From positions 33,262,154 through 33,326,153 of the forward strand of contig OZ024902.1 of assembly GCA_964017125.1 (NCBI GenBank): a DNA stretch of 64,000 nt, read 5' to 3'. The position numbers and the translations under genes are program-made. Under the pieces are notes generated by a model that was given only the letters and a program-made list of their open reading frames with translations, had not been told where the DNA came from and made no database searches. Within the stretch, counting starts at the first letter, position 1. Each line of letters starts with the position of its first letter. Below are positions 1 to 10,985 of the stretch, piece by piece. Source of the DNA: Flabesymbios commensalis. Lineage: Eukaryota > Annelida > Polychaeta > Terebellida > Flabelligeridae.

Positions 1-212
1 TGTTTAGTTGCACTAGTGTTAACGCTAAGCTCGGGTTTGGTAAAACCTCTTTTATGAATACGCCCGATAGTGTACAATATGACAGTGGACTCAAAACGTG
101 AAATCACTCAACTAATGCTTTGCTATTATTTTACCAGATTGATGTTGTTTAGTTATTATTAATTCTTAATCGTCATCTTACGCCGTACAACTGACTGACA
201 TCAGGTCACATC

Positions 213-374
213 CAGCTAACGCGAGACGTTGACCCAATGCTGGGGTATTACTGGTACTCTGTCTGCGACGCCGGCACAGCATTACACAAACATTGGTTCC
301 CGACATTCCATGTTAAGACGCTGCTCCAACATGAAGCTAACATTGGTTCAACGTCTCGGCCGGGTGTGCTGGGT
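213..374. repeat. CCAGC-ended palindromic MITE, copy 1
   Basis: The left end reads CCAGCTAACGCGAGACGTTG and the right end carries CAACGTCTCGG followed by GTGTGCTGGGTA, so the ends are inverted. It belongs to a family seen over twenty times in this window, recognised by CCAGC(A/G)AACAC-like ends and an internal GGCCCAACGTC/GACGTTGGCC palindrome. No coding capacity is visible. The rest of positions 1-470 shows nothing recognisable. Confidence 0.6.
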
Positions 375-470
375 ATCCGTCCCGCTCTGTGCCCAGATAT
401 CTGTGTACGTTGTAGGCTTTGCTCTTTTGTCAACCTAATAACCTAGTAAATAGTATTGTATATTTGGCGG

Positions 471-802
471 TTAAAGGGACATGCCCAGGTCTAAAATCAT
501 CAAAAAATCGGTGATTTTATTTTAGCTTATTAATATGACCACTTAACAGTTAGGCTAGATATAGAGACGAAATTCCCGTAATTATTATTTTTGACATGGT
601 TGTCAATAATTAGAAATCAGGGATTCATCTCTAATCAGGAATTCATCTCTATATCTAGCCTAACTGGTGAATGCCCAGCACAAAAAATTAAAAACTTTTT
701 CAGTTCTAGTCTATGGACATTTTTACATCATATGGTCATATTAATAAGCCAAAATAAAAACACCGATTATTTTATGATTTTAGCCTGGGCATGTCCCTTT
801 AA
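471..802. mobile_element. TTAA-ended fold-back MITE (family A, full copy)
   Basis: The element starts TTAAAGGGACATGCCCAGG and ends with its exact reverse complement. The two halves are extensively complementary, with GGCTAGATATAGAGACGAAA facing its inverse near the middle. The terminal TTAA would fit a TTAA-targeting (piggyBac-like) transposase, but no transposase is present, so that is inference. Related copies lie at about 7731-8104, 15137-15478 and 60402-60617. Confidence 0.8.
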
Positions 803-822
803 AGGGCATTTGCATGGTGAAC

Positions 823-1089
823 TTCTGTGAAACTCAATAGCTCTGACCTGCAATGTTTTCACCGAGCTATCTGATACAGTATGGGGGAGGGGGTATTATA
901 TAACATTGTTTTCACCGAGTATCCGTTCAAAAGGGTTTCCGATGACGTCACTACGTTTCACAGAATTCTGTGAAACGCAGTGACGTCACTCGGTGAAAAC
1001 AAGGTTATATAAGAACCTTCCCCCATACTTCATTGTATTAGCAAGCTCGGTGAAAACAAAGAAGGTTGAGGTCATTGAATTTCACAGAA
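823..1089. mobile_element. Two abutting head-to-head copies of a TTCTGTGAAAC MITE
   Basis: Two units of about 142 and 125 bp are joined at the palindrome GTTTCACAGAATTCTGTGAA near 954-975. Each unit starts TTCTGTGAAAC and ends GTTTCACAGAA or a close variant. Both contain TTTTCACCGAG, TGACGTCA and a TATATAA stretch, and they are oppositely oriented. A single copy of the same family is at 28072-28194. Confidence 0.8.
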
Positions 1090-1275
1090 TTCGCAAGTCG
1101 ACCATTTTATTCTCTACACTCTGCAGGAAAAGAGACGAATTGCGGACAAACCATGGGGAATCAAGATAATTAAAAAAGGCATTTTTGCAGAGTTTGCTGA
1201 GGCGAAGAACATAAAATAAACCGATTGAAAAATACTGAACACTTTTTTTATGGGAGCGATGGAATTTTTTTTTAC

Positions 1276-2089
1276 TAATGCTGCTCTCACACATAGGCGA
1301 ATATGCTTGCGAATGTGCTTACGAATGAAAAGATTTGACATTTGCTCAAAATTCGCAACACTCGCCGAGTATTTGTAAGCGTTTGTAACAAATTCTGAAC
1401 GTTCGCAAGTCATTCTCCACCTGCTTACGAATATCGGCCAGTTTAGGAAGCGTCTACTAAATTTCAGCGAATGTTGCGAATACTGTCATTCGCCGTCAAT
1501 ATTCGTAAGCATTCGCAAGCCATTGGTTACGTTGGTAAGGCATTCGGAAGCACTTGCAACGTTCGTAAGGCAGTTTATAACGTTCGCCCTTTCCCCTATC
1601 CTTGCGAATGTCTTATCACTGGGCTCATTGTTTTCTTGAATTTAACATGTTAAATTCAAGAAAACAATGAGCCCAGCGTCATATTCACTCCGTATTTATA
1701 CCAATCACAGCCTCGTCATCAAATATTCGCATTATTCGTAAGAAAATGGCAAGACAATGGCAACGTTGGTAAGACATTCGTATCATTCATAAGTACGTTT
1801 GTAACGTTTTCAAGCCCATTTGTAAGCACTCGCAAGCATTCATAACATTCGCAAGGCAGTCGCAGCATTTATTCTTAAGACCATTTACACCATTCGCAGC
1901 GATTGTTAGCAATTCGTAAGGCATTGGCAAGCATTCGCAGTGCATTTACAACATATTCGTAAGGAGAGGTCGAGAGATGACTGAGGTGAAAATATTCGCT
2001 TTCTGTTCACAATTTTTTGGGCGAATTCACTGCGAATTTCAAAGATACATATTCGCCAGCATATTCGCTTATGTGTGAGAGCAGCATTA
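1276..2089. mobile_element. Fold-back element with ATTCGCAAG subrepeats
   Basis: The ends are inverted copies: AATGCTGCTCTCACACATAG at about 1277 and CTTATGTGTGAGAGCAGCAT at the right end. The interior is packed with degenerate ATTCG(C/T)AAG motifs on both strands. Near its centre is a perfect 58-bp palindrome (1619-1676). Inverted ends, internal short subrepeats and no coding region match the fold-back class of DNA element. Confidence 0.75.
1619..1676. repeat. Perfect 58-bp palindrome
   Basis: Two 29-nt arms meet at ACATGT with no spacer. The left arm starts CTGGGCTCATTGTTTTC and the right arm is its exact reverse complement. It lies inside the fold-back element at 1276-2089. Confidence 0.95.
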
Positions 2090-2128
2090 TGCAAATTACT
2101 CATAAATTATTGGCCTCATGTTCACCCC

Positions 2129-2256
2129 TGTGCTGCTGGGACCTCGTGTTAACCCTTGTGATGCTGGGACCTCGTGTTAACCATTGTGCTGCTAGGGCCT
2201 CGTCTTAACCCGTGTGCTGCTAGGACCTCGTGGTAACCCTTGTGATGCTGGGACCG
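2129..2256. repeat. 28-bp tandem repeat, about 4.5 units
   Basis: Units of 28 bp, such as TGTGCTGCTGGGACCTCG plus TGTTAACCCT, repeat with a few substitutions each. It starts just beyond the fold-back element. Confidence 0.85.
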
Positions 2257-2258
2257 GA

Positions 2259-4220
2259 TACATACGCTTTCAAGCATATGCCAAACATTGAAACTGATAA
2301 AATATTATTTAGTAGATCTTTATGCTAAATTAATCAGATAATTCACTTTGGGAAATGTCTATTTTTCATAAATAAATATATTTTTTCTGACATGGAGCTG
2401 GAAATTGCGTTGGCAGAAATAACCGCTTGAACAATAGATCATAGTCGTCGATGATCGGTATACAGTAACCTATTGTTCTGAACTTGTATATTCCATCGGT
2501 TTCATCCATCCATTTACAAAATTCTATTCGACTACAAAAGTCATTCTATTTGTTAATGCTGTTTATTGTTGGTAGAGACAGTCTAGCATTAGGCTGTCAT
2601 TGCACATTAATTAATGTGCAGTGCTGTCACAATGTTGACCTCGCGTACATAGGCCTACAACACGGTAGAAGACTGTGGTGCGGTTTACATGTTTTGCCAG
2701 ATTCTGAAGACTGCAAACTATATTGAATATCAGTGTACCGTACATTATAATTACCTGACACGTCATCTTATTCAACCCATTGAGTGATTTAATTGAGAAA
2801 GTTTTTCTCACTTGAAGCTGTGTCTTCTTGACGCGATACACAGCTTCAGATGAGAGAACATTTGTATTTCTGTTTTTTTTTACAGATTTGTCAAACAGTC
2901 ATGTTTAAATCTTTCTGTGGATTGAAGACAAAATTCACCTTGAAAACGTATGCCTACTATTGAAATATTAATACAATGTTAAAAATAATATAGTTGTCAT
3001 CGACACATAGAGGGTTCAATCGTCGAAGAGGCAGCCTGACCTTTCCTACAGGCAAGTCGTGGCACAAACATGGGGCGCTGATCCCATGTTGGTTTGATGC
3101 TGGGCCAGCGTCGCAGATTGTAAGCCAACATTAAAAACATGAGCCGAACCTATTCTGCTCGTTGGGACTACAACCTTAATATCACTTGCCACAAATATAA
3201 TCTGATTATAACCGTAATCTAAAAACTGGTTAGCGCTTAAAAGGTGAATGAATAACAGTAAATGAATAATTGCTAAATGCCCTTAGTACGATAACTGTGA
3301 GGTAATTCAGATGTGTATAATTATAATATAGCGTTTGATATATCATTGGCACTAGGGGGTGGGGCGTTTGGGTTGGTGGTGACTGTTTCAATGATGACTG
3401 TACATACGACACTATGTGTCAAATGTCACTGACACATAACGATGGTGAAATTATCAATGTTTTTATTCTAAAATGATGAGTAGTAATAACGTATATGACT
3501 AGGCCTGGGTTAATTGACACTCAAACAATTAACTTAAATTTATGTCTCATAACCTACATTCCCCATTGTGCTCGGACATAGACCTTTAACCAGTGTTGAC
3601 GCACCCTTAAAATTTTTGGGCTAGGTTTTATGAGTTTTTGTGGCGGCCATTTTAAATTTTGTTGGGTTATTTTTACTATGTCAGATTGATTGGAATTTCG
3701 CGTATGAGTTTTTTGGCAGCCATTCTGAACTGGAATTTTAAACTTCAGACTTCGGACTTAGACTTCAAATTTTAGAAGTCCCCACTGAGCTTTTGCACTT
3801 GTAAATAGATATATATTTGTTTGTCAAATGGAATCGCATTCAGAGTGCCCAGTACACACATTGATTTGTCTCTTTGTTGCCTTAATGTTGTATCACTATC
3901 TCAGACGCTAGCCCAAAATTAAAACAACATTGTTTTAACTTTTTTGTTTGAATAGAATTGCGACTGTTATTTTAACGTTTCAACTGTCCATACCTAATAC
4001 ACAATATTGGTTTAATACTGGGCCACTGTCAGCGACGCTGGCCCGGAATTAAAACTTTGGATAAATGTATTTTATTATCAAATCTAGAGACTAAAGGGTG
4101 GAGTCAGTCTGGACATAAGGGCACCCTGTTAATCCCTCCTGGCAATGAATGGAGAATAACCCGACGTGTACACCATTGAACCAGCATTGGACCCTATCAT
4201 AGGCCTACTGCCGTGCAATC
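2259..4220. other. Intergenic DNA with scattered short palindromic repeats
   Basis: No gene is supported here. Recognisable pieces are the hairpin at 2805-2858 and degenerate GGGCCAGCGTC-type palindromes near 3060-3170, 3880-3935 and 3995-4055. The open frames are short and lack splice or family signals. Confidence 0.6.
2805..2858. repeat. CACTTGAAG hairpin family, diverged copy
   Basis: TTCTCACTTGAAGCTGTGT faces ACACAGCTTCAGATGAGAGAA across a short loop containing GACGCGA. It is a diverged member of the dispersed hairpin family best seen at 49506-49568. Confidence 0.6.
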
Positions 4221-4337
4221 CAAAAGGCAGTATCTGCTCACTTTACAAGTAAGCAGATACTGCCTTTTGAATGTGAAGAGCAGCATAGTGCAATATCTGC
4301 TCACTTTACAAGTAAGCAGAAACTGCCTTTTGCCATT
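4221..4337. repeat. Two tandem hairpins (AGGCAGTATCTGCT)
   Basis: The first hairpin (4221-4269) has arms CAAAAGGCAGTATCTGCT and its complement around the loop CACTTTACAAGT. The second (about 4292-4332) repeats the same loop and most of the stem, so the structure has been duplicated in tandem. Confidence 0.85.
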
Positions 4338-4688
4338 CAAGAGTATAATGATCCATGAAATCATGGATAAATCCAGAAGAACATGCTGGATGACTTAGAA
4401 AAGTCATAGCATCCCTGACTACTCTGGGAATGTTGTGTCAAAATTTTAAGTTGATTAGATTAAAACTCAGGGAGAAATAGCGTCTTACAAAAACGTGCCA
4501 AGAATAATAAGTTTAAAGCTCCGTTGAAAACTCAATATATTTGGGCATAGCCCAAATATAAATATTAATGTAACATGAGGTCATTCTGCTCTCCGTATGC
4601 CCGAAGCTAGGTTAGTGTGAGTTCAGCTATAACAGTGTTGTAACCTTCAGTTTACCGCTAACCGGTATGCCAGAAGCTGGTTTTGGCT

Positions 4689-5205
4689 TAAAGGGACCCC
4701 TTGGGATGAGACATTTTCAATGTTGTCAATTTTGAAAATTGTATTTATTTGAAGCAATATAGCCTACTGATCTTAACTAAAAATACAAAAAAGTCAAAAA
4801 ACAATTTTAAAGCACCGAAAAAGAGTGAAATACAGTGTAGTTATATTTCCAGGTCGTATATTGCCATGTAAACAAAACCAGTCAGCAATATACTGCACTT
4901 TACCACACATTCCCACGTCTTGGACGGTAAGATCAGATCAATCGCCGCTAATTGGTGTCTTATAGTCAGGACATAGGGGGATACACCTGCAGCACTGATT
5001 GTCTGCCCAACGCCAACCGTCCTTTAGCAAGTGTTTAGATATACAAAAAGTTTGTTTGTGTTTTAAGCGGATTCATAGAAATGTTGACAATTTTTTTTTA
5101 ATCTGAAAACTCTGAAAAAAATAAATTCATGATTTGGGGAATACACTACTTCATTACAAAACTAAAAACGAAAATTGATGTCATCTCAAGGAGCTGCTTT
5201 CACAC
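4689..5205. mobile_element. MITE with TTAAAGGGACTCCTTGGGATGA-like ends, copy 1
   Basis: It starts TTAAAGGGACCCCTTGGGAT and ends near TCATCTCAAGGAGCTGCTTT, which is close to the inverse of the left end. The interior contains TAGCCTACTGATCTTAAC and GTCGTATATTGCCATGTAAA, which recur at 34495-34915 and 40590-41095. No open frame of note. Confidence 0.7.
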
Positions 5206-5710
5206 GATGACAAACCGGTGTGTTATGTTGCCAGAAGTTAAACATTTAGCATTAGGTTAAGGAAGTTGATGGCAATAGCAACTTGAAATCAAATCCTGAA
5301 AATAGCTAAATTATCATAATTATCCATGGAATACTAATAGACGACACTCATAATTGTGTTGAGTCATTAGAAAAAAAATCAACATTAACATATTTTTGTT
5401 ATATTTGATGGAAATGCAAATTAAAATACTTTTTAAGACATTGCAGGTATCAACTTTTATATTTTCAAATCAGTAATGTATCAAAAAAAATTATACACAC
5501 ATTTATGCATGCCTATCGCAATTAAATACTAATATACCAATCGAAATAATGAAATATGTTATTATCTCAGATTTTATTGTACATACATATGACATTGAAA
5601 TATTAGCCTTTACAACGCTAAAATAAATTTCGTATAAAATATGAGATAATAAATGATGACTTATATACTTTTTATGACGTACAATAACATCTGAGATAAT
5701 ACAAAATGTA

Positions 5711-6094
5711 TTAACCCTTTCAGCACGGGGACCGTCTGTTGACGTTAAGACGCCTGATTCTAACGTCTGTAGACGTCAAATTCAGACGTCTATAGACGGT
5801 TCACGCGCTAAAAGAACTTAAACAAATTATAATTGCCCTACACCCATAACATAGGTAGCCTACCCAAATGAAGCAAAACGATGTAACCAAGACATTTATC
5901 ATTTTTTCAATTTGAAATAATCATAAATATTTTCATTAGCTTTTTCTGCTTTACTTGCTTCATTTTTAATTCTTTCCTCACATGGACCTTTAGACGTCTG
6001 ACGTTTAGGCCTATATACGTTAGATCAAAAATGCATTATGAATTTCTGGTTAGATTCAGACGTCTACAGCCGGTCCCCGTGCTGAAAGGGTTAA
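5711..6094. mobile_element. MITE with TTAACCCTTTCAGCACGGGG ends
   Basis: The left end TTAACCCTTTCAGCACGGGG and right end CCCCGTGCTGAAAGGGTTAA are exact inverses over 20 bp. Multiple AGACGTC palindromes follow the left end and precede the right. The element is nested in the Harbinger relic. A relative lies at 48142-48391. Confidence 0.8.
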
Positions 6095-6239
6095 TAAATC
6101 ATTTATTATCTCAGATGTTACTGTGCGTCATCAAAAGTAAATATTAATTCATCATTTATTCCCTCAAATTTTATTGCGCAGTATTGATTTTAATATTATT
6201 ATTATGAATGTTTCTTATGTAGGGCCTACTCACAAAATC

Positions 6240-6774
6240 TGTTGGACCAATAATCTGTTGGCCTCACAAAATTGCCTCGTGGGTTGACAGATGACAGCAT
6301 ATTAGGATCAATGATATTATCATCAATGTAATGGTCATCATCCAACTCAACAACGAATATGAATTTCCCTGTGTCTTCTTGCTATGTTGTGCAAAACACA
6401 GCAAGCCACAATTATTATAATCAATCTGGTGCTTAATTTGGTGCGGAGGCCAAAGTGCAAACATGCAAATCGTCTTAAAATTGTTTTAAAACGCCAAACA
6501 ATCTCTCTATAATGTTTCGGGTCATTATATGAGACCGATTGTAATGCCGTTCATTATCTGTTGTTGACCTAGCGATTGGCGTGAGGTACAGCAAGCATGG
6601 GTACCCGGAATCCCCAAACAACAGTCCTCTTGTACGCCCATCCTCATACATTGCTCCCGGGAAACACGACACTTTGTGCCGTTGATGAATTAATGTTGTG
6701 CCGTGGTCTTCGACGCTGGCAGGAACAATAAAGCAGCATTGGTGGAATGTATTGTGTTTGTTGGACGTGCCCAT
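6240..6774 (-). pseudogene. Harbinger transposase (HARBI1-like) C-terminal fragment
   Basis: HARBI1-like proteins are DDE nucleases that cut at transposon ends. On the minus strand 6774-6475 reads GLLFGDSGYPCLLYL and then TRNIIERLFGVLKQF. These match the conserved core after the second catalytic Asp and the RNxIERxFGVLK block of the DDE_Tnp_4 family. The remainder (6240-6480) continues in other frames with CLHFGLRTKLSTR-like and ACCVLHNIA-like blocks, typical of the family C-terminus. The N-terminal half, including the first Asp, is not seen. The frame changes between the two segments, so this is a dead copy. Family assignment is from memory of the motifs and is fairly secure. Confidence 0.8.
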
Positions 6775-7035
6775 TGTCGGCGCTAAGGGGAATCACTGAA
6801 AGTGTACACAAATTGTATGCTTTAAGGCGTCACAACACTGGTTTAGGATTTAACCTTATGGTTTATTAACACGATGCTAACCTTGCTTTTGTCATGCGGG
6901 CTAATTATTTTTAAAACACTGTTTCACTTAACACTGTGTTAAGCCTAAACTTCGTGTTAGCTAAACTACTTCGGGCATACGGCCCTTAGTGTAGACATAT
7001 TTAATTCGAAATAAACATATTCAGTGTGTAACAAG

Positions 7036-7295
7036 CCCCGTCTTTTCATCCCTGAGAGATGAGGTTTACCCAGTGTGCAGTGGGCCCCTCGTCCCTGAGA
7101 GATGAAGTTTACCAGTGTGCAACCAGCCCCTTTTAAGGATTAGGTTTAGCCAGTGTACAATGAGTCCCTGACTCTGCCTGAGAGATGAAGTTCACCCAAT
7201 CTGCAACCAGCCCCACCTACAGCCCCCACTTCTCCCTGAGATGAAGCGCACCAGTGTGCAACCAGTCTCTCATCCCTCCTGAGAGATAAGGTTTT
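7036..7295 (-). repeat. Satellite S1, inverted short block
   Basis: About five units of a 45-60 bp repeat. Read on the minus strand, each contains AGGGGCTGGTTGCACACTGG or GGGCCCACTGCACACTGG followed by TAAACCTCATCTCTCAGG. These are the same units as in the 9304-10985 array but in the opposite orientation. Confidence 0.85.
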
Positions 7296-7539
7296 TTCAG
7301 TGTGCAATATTAACACCGTAATAAAACAATGACCTTTAAAACTTAGATTACTATCAAGGTATTTTGCTAATTTTCTCTCTAACTCCCATTTATCCACCTA
7401 GCTTTTCTAGCCTAGATAACGTTAGGCCTAAGTTTCATAAATTTCATCTTTGAAAATTCATCTGTCTAAAATATATTTCAATTTGTAGCATTTGCTGGGT
7501 CTAGCTACAGAAGAAAATATATCATACACATGTGTGGCA

Positions 7540-9303
7540 CCAGATGGTTAACATGGTTAATATGGGAGCAAGGTCATACTCTAGCCACCAGAGGATTATT
7601 ATATGAGACATATGATTCTAGGCATCAGAAGGTTAATATAGGAGAAATATGATACTCTAGTTCACAGAGGTTTGAGACACGTGATACTATAGACACCAGA
7701 TGGTTAAAGCTTCCAGACAGTTAAAGCGACACAATCAGGCTAAAATCATAAAAAATCCTTAATTTTATTTTGGCTACTTAATATGGCCATAATATGTAAA
7801 CATGTCCATAGACTAGTATTGCGTATGTTTTTTAAATTTTGTGTTGCACATTTATCAGTTAAGCGAGAAATAAATACGCAATTTAATTTCAGACATGCAT
7901 GTCTGAATTAAGAAATACAGGAATAACTAATAAACGGGGCTTTCCGCACCCTTGCTACGTTGCCACAGCAACCCAAAATTTAAAAGACTTCCGCAATTCT
8001 AGTCTATGGACATATTCACATATTAAGGAAGTAGGCCTATATTAAGAAGCCAAAATAAAAATATTGATTTTTTGATGATTTTAGCCTGATTTTGTCGGCT
8101 TTAATATAGAAGACATGTAATACTCTAGGCAACATAAGGTTAGCATTAGATAAATGTAATAGTCTAGTCGCAGAAGACTACTATTTGAGACACGTGATAT
8201 CAGAGACCCCACAGTATTAATACATGTGTTACTCTAGTCCGGAAAGGATTAATAAATAAAACATATGAAACTCTAGGTATGAGAAGGTTAATATAGAAGA
8301 AATATGGAAATCTAGTCCACAGATCGGTAATACACGAGACACAGGTGATGCTATCGACCCTCTGGACCTCAGGGGGTTAATGCACATCAAACTGTAGCCT
8401 ATAGAGGGTTGATAAATAACATCTATGAAGCTCTAGGCATGAGTAGGTAAAATAAGAGAAACATGATAGTGTAGTTAAGAGGGTTAAGACATAAGAAACG
8501 TGATACTCTAGACCACAGAGGGTTAATACTTACGATAGTCTAGTCAACAGAGGGTTAATTAATAAGATATGTGATACTCCAGACATCAAAAGGTGAATAT
8601 AGAAGAAATATGATAGTATAGTCTACAGAGGGTTAATATTTGAGACACGTGATACTATCGACTCTCCAGACCTCAGAAGGTTAATACACGTAATACTCCA
8701 GCCTATAGAGGGTTAATAAATAACATATGTGATGATTTATGCATCAGTAGGTTAAATTAAGATAAACATGATAGTGTAGTCCACATAGGGTGAATATATT
8801 AGAAACGTAGTACTATAGACCACAGAGGGTTAATACTTGCGATAGTCTAGTCAACAGAGGGTTGATAAATAAGAAATGTGATACTAGAGTAATATTAGAG
8901 AGACGTGATACTATCTACTCTCTGGACCTCAGAGGGTTAATACATGTCAAACTCTAGACTATAGAAGGTTAATAACTAACATTTATGATGCTCTAGGCAT
9001 CAGTTGGTTAAAATAAGTTAAATATGATAGTGTAGTCCACAGAGGGCTAACACATTAGAAACGTGATACTCTAGACCACAAAGGGTTAATACGTGTGATA
9101 CTTTAGTCCACAGAGGCCTAATAAATAAGACATGTGATACTCTAGACATCGGAAGGTTAACATTGAGAAAATATGGTAGTCTAGTTCACAGAGGGTTATT
9201 ACATGAGACATGTCATGCTCTAGACCCCAGAGAGGTAATACATGTGATACTCTAGAATGGAGAGTGCTAATACATAAGATATGTGAATGTTAATATGGGA
9301 AAA
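7540..9303. repeat. Satellite S2 with higher-order units
   Basis: Degenerate monomers of about 35-40 bp such as GTGATACTCTAGACCACAG plus AGGGTTAATACATGAGACAT repeat for roughly 1.7 kb. Marker monomers (CCTCAG...GTTAATACA followed by CTATAGAGGGTTAATAAATA) recur near 8367, 8670 and 8929, giving a higher-order period of roughly 260-300 bp. A MITE (7731-8104) interrupts the array. Confidence 0.85.
7731..8104. mobile_element. Diverged family A MITE inside satellite S2
   Basis: It begins TTAAAGCGACACAATCAGGC and ends GCCTGATTTTGTCGGCTTTAA, with the internal CATAGACTAG and ATGATTTTAGCCTG segments of family A (471-802). It interrupts the S2 satellite, so it inserted after the array formed. Confidence 0.75.
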
Positions 9304-10985
9304 ATCTGATAATCTCATCTCTTGGGGATGAGGGGCTCAGCTGCACATTGTGTAAACTTCTCCCTGGGAGATTGAAGGGCTCGCCACACACTGGGTGAAC
9401 TCACATCTTTCAGCCTAGTTATATGGATGAGGGGCCCACTGCACACTGACCAAACCTCATCCCTAGGATGGATGAGGGGCTCGCTGCACACTGGGTAAAT
9501 CTCATCTTGCAGGGCCAGGTAGGGATGATGGGCCCACTGCACACTGGATAAACCTCGTCTCTCAAGAGGGATGAAGGGCCCACTGCACACTAGGTAAACC
9601 TCCTCTCTCAGGAGGGATGAGGGGCCCACTGCACACTGGATAAACCTCCTCTCTCAAGAGGGATGAAGGGCTCACTGCACACTGGGCAATCCTCCTCTCT
9701 CAAGAGGGATGAAGGGTCCACTGCACATTGGTAAACCTCCTCTCTCTGTGTAAACTCCACCCTGAGAGAGTGAAAGGCTCGCTACAAACTGGGTGAACCC
9801 TATCTTTTTGGCCCAGTTATGGATGAGGGGCCTACTGCACACTTCCGGCTAAACTTCATCTTCAGGAGGGATGAGGGCTCGCTGCACACTGACTAAACCC
9901 TTATCTATCAGAAGGGATGAGGGGCCCACTGCACACTAGGTACACCTCATCTGTTAGAAGGGATGAGGGGCCCACTGTAGACTGTCTAAACCTCATTCTT
10001 AGGATGGATGAGGGGCTGGTTGCACACTGGGTAAACCTCATCTTTTAAGGCCAGCTAGGGATGAGGGGCCCACTGCACACTAGGTAAACCTCATCTCTCA
10101 GGCAATGTTAGGTATGAGGGGCTCACTGCACACTGGGTAAACCTCATCTCTCAGAAGGAATGAGGGGCCCACTGGACACTAGGTAAACCTCATCTATCAG
10201 GCAGAGTCAGGGATGAGGGGCTCATTGCACAATCGATAAAACTTATCTCTCAGGAGGGATGAGGGGCCCACTGCACACTAGATAAACCTCATCTCTCAGG
10301 ATAGATGAAGGGCTGGTTGCACACTGGGTAAACCTCATCTTTCAGGCAAAGTTAGGGATGAGGGGCCCACTGCACACTGGGTTATTGGTTCACCTCATCT
10401 CTGAGGCAGAGTCAGGGATGAGGGGCCCACTGCACACTGGGTAAACCTCATCTATCAGGCAGAGTCAGAGATGAGGGGCTCACTGCACAATCGATAAACC
10501 TCATCTCTTAGGAGGGACGAGGGGCCCACTGCACACTGGCTAAACCCTTATCTCTCAGAAGGCATGAGGGGCCCACTGCACAGTAGGTAAACCTCATCCT
10601 TAGGAGGGATAAGGGGCTGGTTGCTCACTGGGTTAACTTCGTCTCTCAGGAGGGATGAGGGGTGGTTGCACACTGGATAAACCTCATCTCTCAGGAGGGA
10701 TGAGTGTCTGGTTGCACACTTGTAAACTTCATCTCTCAGGGATGAGGGGCTGGTTGCACACAAGGTAAACTTCATCTTTCAGGTTCAGTCAGGGATGAGG
10801 GGCTATTACACACTATAGGTACACGTCATCTCTTAGGAGGGATGAGGGGCCCACTGAACACTGGCTAAACCTCACCTCTTAGGAGGGATGAGGGGCCCAC
10901 TGCACAATCGCTAAACCTCATTCTTGGAAGGGATGAAGGGCTCGCTGCACACTGGGCAAACTTCATCTGTCATGGATTAGGTGAT
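9304..10985 (+). repeat. Satellite S1, main array
   Basis: Roughly 30-35 units of 45-60 bp, consensus near AGGGATGAGGGGCCCACTGC then ACACTGGGTAAACCTCATCTC. Variants replace GGCCCACTG with GGCTGGTTG or GGCTCACTG. Unit length varies because some carry an extra GGCAGAGTCAGGG insert. The minus-strand open frames inside it are by-products of the repeat. Confidence 0.9.

Larger units (their letters stand above)
4593..6982 (-). mobile_element. Harbinger (PIF) DNA transposon relic
   Basis: The inverted ends CCGTATGCCCGAAG (4593-4606) and CTTCGGGCATACGG (6969-6982) bound about 2.4 kb. The minus strand near the right end encodes the C-terminal part of a HARBI1-like DDE nuclease. Only the last third or so of a transposase is readable. 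Most of the rest is occupied by two nested MITEs (4689-5205 and 5711-6094) and AT-rich DNA. Pairing the termini with the transposase is inference from position and orientation. The element looks dead. Confidence 0.65.

Noticed and set aside
9315-10775. Minus-strand open frames in the 9.3-10.8 kb region
   Set aside because: They repeat with the satellite S1 unit and change frame with unit length, so they are not genes.
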